A DNA stretch of 38,326 bases, taken from positions 1 to 38,326 of the forward strand of contig JAISUO010000110.1 in assembly GCA_031272035.1 (NCBI GenBank), written 5' to 3'. The DNA is from Synergistaceae bacterium (lineage in GTDB: Bacteria; Synergistota; Synergistia; Synergistales; Aminobacteriaceae). The position numbers and the translations under genes were made by a program. Of this stretch, positions 16,037-23,525 are shown piece by piece; positions within the stretch are counted from its first letter, which is position 1; every line of letters starts with the position of its first letter. The notes under the pieces were generated by a model that saw only the letters and a program-made list of their open reading frames with translations, did no database searches and was not told the origin of the DNA.

Positions 16037-17061
16037 GGCATTTTCACCTCCACCGTATCCTTGTCCATAACAACCGCCGACAGGACGGTTTTACTCGAAA
16101 GATTACGCACTTTAATCGTCTCTCCCGCGGAGCCTGGCTCCAGGGCCTCCCCTCGGGTTTTAACCGCCAGAGCGCCATAACGCGCCACGATGGTGACAAT
16201 TTTTCCTCTTTCTATTATCGGCACGCCCGCAATCAAGTTGAGAGGAACGGGCTCTCCCTGAGAAAGATTCTTTCGAAGCGAGAGACCGACCGCCTCCGTG
16301 AGCTTCGATGCGTAGATTCCCGGCCGGCTGATGCGAACCCGCCGAACGACGAAGTCCGATTCACGCAAAGGCTCGTCTTTTTTGACAGAACGCGCAAGAA
16401 CCAGCGCCTGCTGATACCAGGTGAGGCGCACCGCCAGCGAGCGTTCTTCGCCCCGGGGATTTCGGAACTTCAGTGTCGCCGATGGAGTGCCGGGGACGAT
16501 ACTGCTCGGCGCCACCAGCCGGCCGGGGGGAACCGCGCCCTGATGCCGCACCTCCACATCTCCGTCCCAGGCGGCGAGTTTTTTGACCGCGGAGGCCAGA
16601 TCCGTCCCCGGCCCTGCGCCGGCCGGCGGAGAAGAGGAAGCTCTTTCATCTCCCTCGCCTTCCGTGAGGACCGTGACGGAAACCGGCATTTTCAGCTCCA
16701 CTCGCACGCCTTCGAGGCCGCTGACCTGCAGAGCCTCCACCACCTGCTGACGGGTGATGACCCCGTTCCGTACCGACAGAAGCAGCGACCCGGCCTGTTT
16801 TGTCAGCTCATCGGGCCCCTCCAGCTCGGCGATCTCAGAGAGAGCGCAGGCCTCTCCCTCCAAACGAACGACTCCGGGGACGGCAATGCGGATGGTTTGC
16901 GTCAGATCGGCGGCAAACGCGGCATTTCCAAAAGGCGTCGCCTTCGTCACTGACGGAGACGCCGGAAAAAACAAAAACAAAAGGGAAAAAAATATAAAAG
17001 AAAATATAAAGGAAAAGATAAAAAAAGGGCGGAAAGTTCTCCGCCCCTCCGTGCATTCCAT
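16033..17061 (-). CDS. flgA: Flagellar P-ring assembly chaperone FlgA (SAF domain)
   Basis: Periplasmic chaperone for FlgI polymerisation, 342 residues. The C-terminal SAF-type region is evident: VLARSVKKDEPLRESDF, VGLSLRKNLSQGEPVPLNLI and IIERGKIVTIVARYGALAVKT, then a terminal VRNLSSKTVLSAVVMD. The middle contains a low-complexity Ser/Pro/Ala/Gly linker near 140-153. The export signal is unusual: residues 12-32 contain eleven phenylalanines, encoded by an A-rich tract on the plus strand. ATG 17061 lies six bases after the flgG stop without a strong ribosome site, so coupling is likely. The order flgG-flgA-flgH-flgI supports the call. Confidence 0.9.
   Translation of the reverse strand: MECTEGRRTFRPFFIFSFIFSFIFFSLLFLFFPASPSVTKATPFGNAAFAADLTQTIRIAVPGVVRLEGEACALSEIAELEGPDELTKQAGSLLLSVRNGVITRQQVVEALQVSGLEGVRVELKMPVSVTVLTEGEGDERASSSPPAGAGPGTDLASAVKKLAAWDGDVEVRHQGAVPPGRLVAPSSIVPGTPSATLKFRNPRGEERSLAVRLTWYQQALVLARSVKKDEPLRESDFVVRRVRISRPGIYASKLTEAVGLSLRKNLSQGEPVPLNLIAGVPIIERGKIVTIVARYGALAVKTRGEALEPGSAGETIKVRNLSSKTVLSAVVMDKDTVEVKMP
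16966..17026. repeat. Low-complexity A-rich tract inside the flgA signal-peptide region
   Basis: About 60 bases are almost entirely purine on the plus strand, dominated by A runs and including two AAAATATAAA copies. On the coding strand this gives the repeated Phe-Ile-Phe-Ser segment of the FlgA signal peptide. Such tracts are prone to slippage. Confidence 0.75.
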
Positions 17062-17067
17062 TTCGGG

Positions 17068-17859
17068 CTACCGTTTCAGTCCGTTGGCGATTCTCAAAAG
17101 TTCGTCCGCCGTCTGCACGCCCTTGGAGTTCGCCTCGTAGGCGCGCTGCGCAACGATCATGTCCACCATTTCCTCCACCACCTGCACGTTGGACATTTCG
17201 AGAATGCCCTGCCGCACCTCGGACATGCCGTCCTGTCCAGGCTGGGCCAGAATGGGGTCTCCGCTGGCGTCCGTCTGGATAAAGATGTTGTTGCCCTCCG
17301 CCAGAAGACCCGCCGGGTTGATGAAACGCGCCAGCTCCAGTTGCCCGATCTCCTGGGTTTCCGTCTGTCCCGCCAGACGAACGGAAAGCACGCCCGTGTT
17401 GCTGAGCGAAATCTCAATGGCATCTTCAGGAATGATCATCGCCGGCTCCAGCAGCAGACCATCCTCGTTGACGATCTGGCCGTCTCCGTCCACCTGCCAG
17501 GACCCCGCCCGGGTGTAGCCAATCGTTCCATCCTGCAGCGTCACCTGAAAAAATCCATGCTGCCCCGCGATGGTCCAATCCAAAGGATTGTCCGTCACTT
17601 CGAGATAGCCTTCCGTCATGAAGCTCGGCGTTCCCATGACCCGTGTTCCCAAACCCACCTGAACTCCCGTGGGGATCGTGGAATTCGGCTCCACCGGCGT
17701 TCCCGGCTGACGATTGACCTGATAGAGCAGGTCCTGAAAATCCGCACGCCGCTTCTTGTATCCCGTCGTGTTGACGTTGGCCAGGTTGTGCGACACCACG
17801 TCAAGGTGCGTCTGCTGGGCGATCATACCCGAAGCGCTGGACCATAGAGATCTCAACAT
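17068..17859 (-). CDS. flgG: Flagellar distal rod protein FlgG
   Basis: Distal rod subunit, 263 residues from ATG 17859. It has the rod/hook N-terminal motif SGMIAQQTHLDVVSHNLANV followed by NTTGYKKRRADF, a central GYLEVTDNPLDWTIAGQHGFF and the C-terminal EMVDMIVAQRAYEANSKGVQ helix shared by this family. The FlgG-specific insertion around residues 45-70 (QPGTPVEPNSTIPTGVQVGLG) separates it from FlgF. AGGAGG at 17868-17874 is eight bases from ATG 17859; a TTG at 17865 is less likely. It is exported by the flagellar secretion system without a signal peptide. It lies 53 bases after flgF and six bases before flgA. Confidence 0.96.
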   Translation of the reverse strand: MLRSLWSSASGMIAQQTHLDVVSHNLANVNTTGYKKRRADFQDLLYQVNRQPGTPVEPNSTIPTGVQVGLGTRVMGTPSFMTEGYLEVTDNPLDWTIAGQHGFFQVTLQDGTIGYTRAGSWQVDGDGQIVNEDGLLLEPAMIIPEDAIEISLSNTGVLSVRLAGQTETQEIGQLELARFINPAGLLAEGNNIFIQTDASGDPILAQPGQDGMSEVRQGILEMSNVQVVEEMVDMIVAQRAYEANSKGVQTADELLRIANGLKR

Positions 17860-17912
17860 CCCCAAAAACCTCCTTATTTCAACAACAAAAACTGTTTAAT
17901 AACAAATTAATA

Positions 17913-18719
17913 TTAAACCTTGCCAAACGAGGTGATCAGTTTGGAGGTTTCCTCATCGTGAGTCATCAGGGCTTTCGACGCGCCCTCATAGGCGCGCTGG
18001 GCCTCTATCATCCGGACCATTTCCTCCACGACGCTCACGTTCGCCATTTCGATGGCTCCGGGAACGAGCTTCGGGGCCTCCACCTCCACCGGATTGCCGG
18101 AATGCTCGTTGGCCTGCAGGCAGTTTCTCCCCATTTGCTGGAGGTACGTGGGATTTTCGAAGGTGTAGAGGGTAATTGCCCCCACCACCTCGCCGTTGGC
18201 GACCACCTGTCCACTGTCGGTGATCTGGACGTCCGCCGCATCTCCCACGGCGATGGGGCCGCCTCCCCCCTGAAGGGTCATTCCGTCCATCGTGACCAGT
18301 TCTCCTTCACCATTGAGCAGAAAATTGCCCTGTCGGGTGTAATAGGTATTGCCCTGGTCGTCCTCCACGGAAAAGAAACCTGGCCCGTTGATGGCCACGT
18401 CCAAAGGATTGTCCGTCACCCGCACCACTCCCGGATCCGTATCCATATAGGTCTCCGAAAACGTGGCGGCCAGCGACAGGGGCCCCGCTATATCTCTGCC
18501 CTTCCAGTTCATCGTGTAGGGAATCGTCGTGAAGGTCTTGGTTTCCCCATCCTCCGACACTTTTTCGACGCGATCCAGAAGGGCGCTGAAATCCGAATTG
18601 GCAGAAATGCGGCGTCGATAGCCCACCGTATCCACATTGGCCAGATTGTTTGTCACAACGTCCAGATTCGTTTCCTGCACCAGCATGGCCGAACAGGCCG
18701 AATAAAGTCCCCGATTCAG
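17913..18719 (-). CDS. flgF: Flagellar basal-body rod protein FlgF, probable CTG start
   Basis: Proximal rod component of the FlgF/FlgG family, 268 residues if begun at CTG 18719. The conserved NNLANVDTVGYRRR motif and the C-terminal EEMVRMIEAQRAYEGASKAL helix are clear. The first in-frame ATG (18686) would cut off the conserved N-terminal helix. Translating upstream gives NRGLYSACSAM directly after CTG 18717-18719, exactly the expected family start, and a GGGGGG ribosome site lies eight bases before it. An ATG at 18727 leads into the same region but one base out of frame, so a single-base frameshift in the TTTT run is the alternative. The gene follows mreB/mbl by 36 bases and precedes flgG. 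Confidence 0.85.
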   Translation of the reverse strand: MNRGLYSACSAMLVQETNLDVVTNNLANVDTVGYRRRISANSDFSALLDRVEKVSEDGETKTFTTIPYTMNWKGRDIAGPLSLAATFSETYMDTDPGVVRVTDNPLDVAINGPGFFSVEDDQGNTYYTRQGNFLLNGEGELVTMDGMTLQGGGGPIAVGDAADVQITDSGQVVANGEVVGAITLYTFENPTYLQQMGRNCLQANEHSGNPVEVEAPKLVPGAIEMANVSVVEEMVRMIEAQRAYEGASKALMTHDEETSKLITSFGKV

Positions 18720-18736
18720 AAAACATACCCCCCTTT

Positions 18737-18754
18737 CGGGAAGCAGGCTTCCCG
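18737..18754. promoter_or_regulatory. Hairpin between mreB/mbl and flgF
   Basis: CGGGAAGC and GCTTCCCG form an 18-base inverted repeat with almost no loop, positioned just after the mreB/mbl stop and before the flgF ribosome site. No T-run follows, so it is unlikely to be an intrinsic terminator. It could influence flgF translation or transcript processing, but that is speculation. Confidence 0.45.
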
Positions 18755-18755
18755 A

Positions 18756-19805
18756 TCAATATTTGCTGCGTTTCCTGCCTCTCTGGGCATTGAAAAGAAG
18801 GCCGCTGCGCCCCGAGCCGCGAAGCCGGTCGATTTCGGCCAGCGCCTTTCCAGTTCCCAAAGCGACGCACTCCATGGGGTTCTCCGCCGTAAAGCAGGTG
18901 ATTCCCGTCTGCTGGGTGATCAACTCCGTCAGACCCTTCAGAAGAGAGCCTCCCCCCGTAAGCACGATCCCCCTGTCGATAATATCGGCTGAAAGTTCCG
19001 GGGGCGTTAGCTCCAAAACGTTACGTACCCCATCGACCACCGTCTGAACCATCTCTCCGATGGCCATATTCACGGCGGAACTGGAGACTTCGATCTGACG
19101 GGGCAGCCCCTGAACGAGGTCCCGGCCCTTGATCACCATGCGTAAATCTTCCTCCAGAGGGATGCAGGTCCCGATCATGATCTTGAGGTTTTCCGCCGTC
19201 TGCTCCCCGATGGCCAGGTTGTACTGACGCCGGAGATAGCGCATGATCCCCTCGTCAAACTTGTCGCCGCCAATGCGAAGGGATTTCGAAACCACGACGC
19301 CCCCCAGTGATATGACGGCGATGTCCGTGGTTCCTCCCCCGATGTCCACCACCATTTTGCCCCGGGCTTCCTCCACGTTGAGGTTGGCTCCGATGGCGGC
19401 GGCCATGGGCTCTTCGATCAGATAGGCCTCCCTGGCCCCCACCTCCAGCGCGGCTTCCAGAACGGCCCGGCGCTCCACATCGGTGGCTCCCGAGGGAACA
19501 CAGATCATCGCCCGGTTTTTGAAAAAACGATCCCAGCCCCGCGTGACACGGCGCATGAAATGCTGAAGCATCGCCTCGGTCATGGAATAGTCCGCAATAA
19601 CGCCGTCTCTCAGGGGGCGCACGGAAACGATACTGCCCGGCGTACGTCCCACCATGTTCTTTGCCTCGTATCCCACAGCGAGGATATTTCCGGTGTCGAG
19701 GTCGACGGCGACCACGGACGGTTCCCTGAGAACCACCCCCCGTTTTTTCTCAAAAATGAGGATTGTAGCCGTCCCGAGGTCAATCCCGATATCCGTTCCG
19801 AACAT
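18756..19805 (-). CDS. mreB: Rod-shape-determining actin homologue, MreB/Mbl family
   Basis: Cytoplasmic actin-like ATPase that organises lateral wall synthesis, 349 residues. It has the phosphate loops GIDLGTATI near 7-15 and VVDIGGGTTDIAVISLGG, the VPSGATDVERRAVLEA segment, EEPMAAAIGANL and the C-terminal GIVLTGGGSLLKGL. ATG 19805 follows GGAGGAGTAGGGA. It sits between truA and flgF rather than beside mreC/mreD. The arrangement resembles Bacillus subtilis mbl-flhO-flhP, where an MreB paralogue precedes two rod-type genes, so this may be an Mbl-like copy. Which paralogue it is cannot be settled from one sequence. Confidence 0.95.
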   Translation of the reverse strand: MFGTDIGIDLGTATILIFEKKRGVVLREPSVVAVDLDTGNILAVGYEAKNMVGRTPGSIVSVRPLRDGVIADYSMTEAMLQHFMRRVTRGWDRFFKNRAMICVPSGATDVERRAVLEAALEVGAREAYLIEEPMAAAIGANLNVEEARGKMVVDIGGGTTDIAVISLGGVVVSKSLRIGGDKFDEGIMRYLRRQYNLAIGEQTAENLKIMIGTCIPLEEDLRMVIKGRDLVQGLPRQIEVSSSAVNMAIGEMVQTVVDGVRNVLELTPPELSADIIDRGIVLTGGGSLLKGLTELITQQTGITCFTAENPMECVALGTGKALAEIDRLRGSGRSGLLFNAQRGRKRSKY

Positions 19806-19827
19806 TCCCTACTCCTCCCAGAGGCTC

Positions 19828-20613
19828 TCAGACCCCGCAACACCGGCAGCCGAAGCGTCGACCACCTGAAAAAGAGAATTTTTCATAGCCCGCGCACCAG
19901 AAATACAACCCGGACGCGGGCGCCGTTTGGGCTGAAAATTCACGTCCTTTTCCCTCGAGCAGTCCTTCCAGCCAGGCAGGAGACTCTTTTTCCTGGCCGA
20001 TTCTGTCGAGATTACCCACTATTATACGCACCATATTCATCAAAAAAGACGGAGCCCGCACCACGATCAGAGACAAATCGCCCCATCTTTTGTAGCGCAG
20101 CCGGGACAGCGTACGGAAGCTGTCTTCCGGACATTCCGACGCTCTGCAGAAAGCCCGAAAGTCATGCCGTCCCTCCAGGAGCCTGCAGGCGGCCCGTATT
20201 TTTTCATCGTTCCAAAAACGTTTCCGCCACCACACAAATTCCCTCAACTGAGGGAGACAGCTTTTTCCGTGCCAGACAAAATAACGATATTCCCGCCACA
20301 AGGCGCTGCGCCGCGCGTGAAAGTCGTCCTCCACCCCGCGGGCCTCCATCAGGGCCACGTCCGGCGGCAGATGGGCGTTGGCCGCCATAATCAGGCGTTC
20401 CGGCTCCCAGACCCGATCCAGGGTAAAGGACGCCACCTGCCCCACCGCGTGAACGCCTCCATCCGTGCGCCCGGCCCCCGCCACCTTCACCGGAAGACGG
20501 GAAAGTTTCTGCAGAGCTTCCTCCAGGACCTGCTGGACTCCCAGCGCATCGGGCTGACGCTGCCACCCCGCGTAACGCGTCCCCGTGTAGGCCACTCTCG
20601 CTGCGTATTTCAC
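19828..20613 (-). CDS. truA: tRNA pseudouridine synthase A
   Basis: Converts uridine to pseudouridine at positions 38-40 of tRNA anticodon arms. It is 261 residues, slightly longer than the usual 245-250. The catalytic aspartate is D51 in GAGRTDGGVHA, and the GWQRQ motif (near 16-20) and FLMNMVRIIVGNL helix are conserved. The GTG start at 20613 overlaps the ecfT stop (GTGA). The C-terminal tail is Gly/Cys/Arg-rich (GGRRFGCRCCGV) beyond the conserved GLYFWCAGY. The order ecfA-ecfT-truA is common in Firmicutes; here rplM and rpsI do not follow, and mreB/mbl comes next. Confidence 0.95.
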   Translation of the reverse strand: MKYAARVAYTGTRYAGWQRQPDALGVQQVLEEALQKLSRLPVKVAGAGRTDGGVHAVGQVASFTLDRVWEPERLIMAANAHLPPDVALMEARGVEDDFHARRSALWREYRYFVWHGKSCLPQLREFVWWRKRFWNDEKIRAACRLLEGRHDFRAFCRASECPEDSFRTLSRLRYKRWGDLSLIVVRAPSFLMNMVRIIVGNLDRIGQEKESPAWLEGLLEGKGREFSAQTAPASGLYFWCAGYEKFSFSGGRRFGCRCCGV

Positions 20614-21422
20614 GGAAAAATCCTCCGAAGAACGAAAGTACGCAACAGCATAAAACCAAAAATTGTCAGCATGGTAAAAATTGTAGCGCCTGTATCACTT
20701 TTTTTCCAGACCAGCGGAGTCCGCCGCGTGCGCCCGGTTCCTCCCCGATACCCCCGCGCCTCCATCGCCAGAGCCAGTTCTTCCGCCCTCCTGAAAATGA
20801 TCACGAAAAGAGGAATGAGAACGGGGAAAAAAGCCATCATCCGCTGCAGGAAACCGCCCTGATCGAGGCGGGCTCCCCGGGATACCTGAGCCTTGACGAT
20901 GCGGTCGGTTTCCTCCATCAGCAGAGGAATGAAGCGTAAAGCCACGCTCATCATCATCGCGCACTCGTGAGCCGGCACTCCGAATCGGGCGAGGGGCGAC
21001 AAAAGAGCCTCCAGGCCGTCCGCCAGTTCCAAAGGCGCCGTCGTCAGGGGCAAAAGGACGGCGAAAAGCACCAGCAGCAGAAAACGGGTGACTGCCAGAA
21101 GCGCCGTCCCCAGAGCGTGCCCCGCCGGAGACAGGCCCTCTCCCTGCCAGCCGGTGACAAAGTTGAAAATAAAGGTAAAAATCGCGAGAAAAAAAACGGG
21201 ACGGCAGGAACGAGCCAGCAGCCGGGCGGGCAGCCGGGCAAGCCGCGCGATCCCCAGAAAAGCCGCGGCGCAAAGCGTCAGCGACAGAAAATCTCCCGAA
21301 AAAAAGATCGTGAACAGGATCGCCACCAGCAGAAACAGTTTTGCCCGGGGATCCAGTTCATGTACGGGAGACTTCAGCGGAACGTACTGTCCCATGACAG
21401 GAGACGTAAAAGACAAGGCCAT
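20610..21422 (-). CDS. ecfT: Energy-coupling factor transporter transmembrane protein EcfT
   Basis: Membrane scaffold of the ECF-type vitamin/cofactor importers, 270 residues. The N-terminus carries the typical HELDPRAKLFLLV stretch, several hydrophobic helices follow, and the coupling-helix motifs appear in KAQVSRGARLDQGG and in AMEARGYRGGTGRTR near 223-237. It couples the ATPases encoded 16 bases upstream to exchangeable substrate-binding S components. None is encoded in this window, as expected for a group II (shared) module. Overlaps truA by four bases. Confidence 0.94.
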   Translation of the reverse strand: MALSFTSPVMGQYVPLKSPVHELDPRAKLFLLVAILFTIFFSGDFLSLTLCAAAFLGIARLARLPARLLARSCRPVFFLAIFTFIFNFVTGWQGEGLSPAGHALGTALLAVTRFLLLVLFAVLLPLTTAPLELADGLEALLSPLARFGVPAHECAMMMSVALRFIPLLMEETDRIVKAQVSRGARLDQGGFLQRMMAFFPVLIPLFVIIFRRAEELALAMEARGYRGGTGRTRRTPLVWKKSDTGATIFTMLTIFGFMLLRTFVLRRIFP

Positions 21423-21438
21423 TCCACTCTCCGATCCG

Positions 21439-23148
21439 TCAAAGCCCAGGGGACAGAACCTGCCAGAGCTCGTCCGCCTTCCAGGTCAGCGGCACGTTCA
21501 GTCCTCGGCGGCGCAGCAGGCCGGAGAGCTGTAAAATCTCCGGCGCCATACATTTTTCCATTTCAGACAACACTGGCAGAATTCCGCGAACCCCGCCTTC
21601 ATACAACCGCAGCCCGTCGGACAGAAGCAGCAGCCGGTCGCTGTACTCCAGAGCCATGTCAAAATCGTGAGTCACGGTGACGACGGTAACGCCCGATTTG
21701 CGAAGCCCATCCAGAAGGGACAGAATTTTTTTACGAAAAACCTCGTCCAGGCCCGCCGTGGGCTCGTCCAGCACAATGCACTCCGGCCTGGCGGAAAGAA
21801 CGGAGGCGATGGCCACGAGACGGCGCTCTCCTCCGGAGAGAAGCAGAGGGTTGCGCTCCAGATAACTCTCGCTCAACCCCACGCCGGCCAGGGCCTCTTC
21901 GACGAGAGATCCCGTCTCCGACTCCGAAAACCCCCAGTTTCGCGGCGCAAAGGAAAGTTCCTCGCGAACGGTGGAGGAAAAAAGCTGCGTCTCCGGCATC
22001 TGAAACACCAGACCCACCCTTCGGCGCAGGTTTCGAAGCTCCTCGCCGGACTGAGGCAGAGCCAGACCCTCGATCAGAATCTCGCCGGACTGAATTTTGC
22101 AGATACCGTTCAAATGCTGGATCAAAGTGGATTTCCCGCTTCCGGTGCGCCCCAGAACGGACAGCCACCCTCCCGAGGGCGCGAGGCAGGAGACGTCCTC
22201 CAAAACCTTCATTTCCAGGGGGGTGGACGGGTTGAAACTGCAGCTCAGACCGCGGACTTCAAAAAAGGGAGGCTCCGATTCCCGCGCCCGGGGCGTCTCC
22301 TCCGTTTTTTCCGAAGCGGCGAAGCTCCCGGAGAAAGCCGCGGCGATGGCTTCAGCGGCGGGCTCCGCCGCAGGAGGGGAAAAGGTCACTCCCCTGGAGG
22401 CGAGGCGACTCTCCAGAACGGAAAGAGGAGGAAGCTCGAATCCCAAAGACTCCGCAACCTCTCCAAACTCCTCCCGGCGTCCTTCCCAGGCCCACTCTCC
22501 GTGAGACAGAACCAGAACCCGCTCCGCATCCCGCAGGTCCTCCAAACGGTGCGTCACCTGAATGATCGTCTTTCCCGAAACGTGGATGTCCCGCAGCACT
22601 TTCTCCACTTCCAGGCGGCCCTCCGGGTCCAGCATTGCGGTCGGCTCGTCCAGAACGAGGCACTCGAAATCGGCCGCAAGGGCTCCCGCAAGGGCCAGAC
22701 GCTGTTTTTCCCCTCCCGAAAGAGTGGAAGAAAGGGCGGATCGTTTGTGGAGCAGCCCCACTTTTTCCAGCGCCCAGGAGACCCTCCGCTGGATTTCGGC
22801 GGAGGGAAGCCCCTGATTTTCCGGCGCGAAGGCCACGTCGTCCTCCACCACGGCCCCCACGATCTGAGTCTCGGGATTCTGGAAAACGACGCTCACCTTC
22901 CTGTGGATCTCGGCGAAAGACGCCTTCGAAACATCGCAGCCGCAAATAAAACAGGCGCCCTGCGAAGGGTTTTGCAGAGCGCCTAAAATCTTCACGAGAG
23001 TCGATTTTCCGGAACCGTTGTGACCCAGGATAACAAGACGTTCGCCTCTTGCAACTTCCAGAGAAATCCCCTTCAAAACCCGTTTGTCGCCGTCGTATGC
23101 AAAATCTGCCGCCTTCAGGAGAATGACGGGGTCGAACGGAGTACCCAA
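21439..23148 (-). CDS. Fused energy-coupling factor ATPase (EcfA1-EcfA2 in one polypeptide)
   Basis: 569 residues containing two complete ABC ATPase domains. The first has Walker A GHNGSGKS (42-49), Q-loop FQNPETQ, signature LSGGEKQR (143-150), Walker B LVLDEP and switch H200. After an Ala/Glu-rich linker (about 250-295) the second has Walker A GRTGSGKS (333-340), FQMPETQLF, signature LSGGERR (437-443), Walker B IVLDEP and H494. All catalytic motifs are intact in both. In most Firmicutes these are two genes, ecfA1 and ecfA2, at this same position between rplQ and ecfT. The start appears to be TTG 23148 with GCAGGG six bases before it; no ATG lies close by in frame. Confidence 0.93.
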   Translation of the reverse strand: MGTPFDPVILLKAADFAYDGDKRVLKGISLEVARGERLVILGHNGSGKSTLVKILGALQNPSQGACFICGCDVSKASFAEIHRKVSVVFQNPETQIVGAVVEDDVAFAPENQGLPSAEIQRRVSWALEKVGLLHKRSALSSTLSGGEKQRLALAGALAADFECLVLDEPTAMLDPEGRLEVEKVLRDIHVSGKTIIQVTHRLEDLRDAERVLVLSHGEWAWEGRREEFGEVAESLGFELPPLSVLESRLASRGVTFSPPAAEPAAEAIAAAFSGSFAASEKTEETPRARESEPPFFEVRGLSCSFNPSTPLEMKVLEDVSCLAPSGGWLSVLGRTGSGKSTLIQHLNGICKIQSGEILIEGLALPQSGEELRNLRRRVGLVFQMPETQLFSSTVREELSFAPRNWGFSESETGSLVEEALAGVGLSESYLERNPLLLSGGERRLVAIASVLSARPECIVLDEPTAGLDEVFRKKILSLLDGLRKSGVTVVTVTHDFDMALEYSDRLLLLSDGLRLYEGGVRGILPVLSEMEKCMAPEILQLSGLLRRRGLNVPLTWKADELWQVLSPGL

Positions 23149-23165
23149 GTTTTTCCCTGCGGATT

Positions 23166-23525
23166 TTATTTTTCTATCAACTGGAGGATGGCCATGGGAG
23201 CGCCGTCCCCAATGCGATTGCCCAGCTTGACGATACGCGTGTAACCGCCCTTGTCAAAAGACGCGTATCTGGGCGCCAGCTCCGAAAAAAGCTTGAGGGC
23301 CGCCTCTTTGTGCTGCATACGGGAGCGGACGATGCGACGGTCGTGAATGGACCCTCCCCGGGCGCGGGTGATGAGTTTTTCCGCCACGCGCCTCAACTCT
23401 CTGGCTCGGGTTACGGTGGTCCGGATTTGGCCGTTCAGAAAAAGACTGGCTGCCATGTTGGACAGCATCATCATTCTGTGACTGCCGTATCGTCCGAGCG
23501 TTCTGTGATCCATGCGGTGTCTCAT
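23166..23525 (-). CDS. rplQ: 50S ribosomal protein L17
   Basis: 119-residue large-subunit protein near the peptide exit tunnel. The N-terminus MRHRMDHRTLGRYGSHRMMM and the central TTVTRARELRRVAEKLITRA are diagnostic. The end, KLGNRIGDGAPMAILQLIEK, matches the bacterial consensus. ATG 23525 overlaps the rpoA stop (ATGA), so translation is probably coupled to rpoA. It lies 17 bases before the fused ECF ATPase gene. Confidence 0.97.
   Translation of the reverse strand: MRHRMDHRTLGRYGSHRMMMLSNMAASLFLNGQIRTTVTRARELRRVAEKLITRARGGSIHDRRIVRSRMQHKEAALKLFSELAPRYASFDKGGYTRIVKLGNRIGDGAPMAILQLIEK

Noticed and set aside
18737-18754. Hairpin after mreB/mbl as an intrinsic terminator
   Set aside because: No T-run follows and the loop is too small. 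It is kept only as a possible translation-level element.
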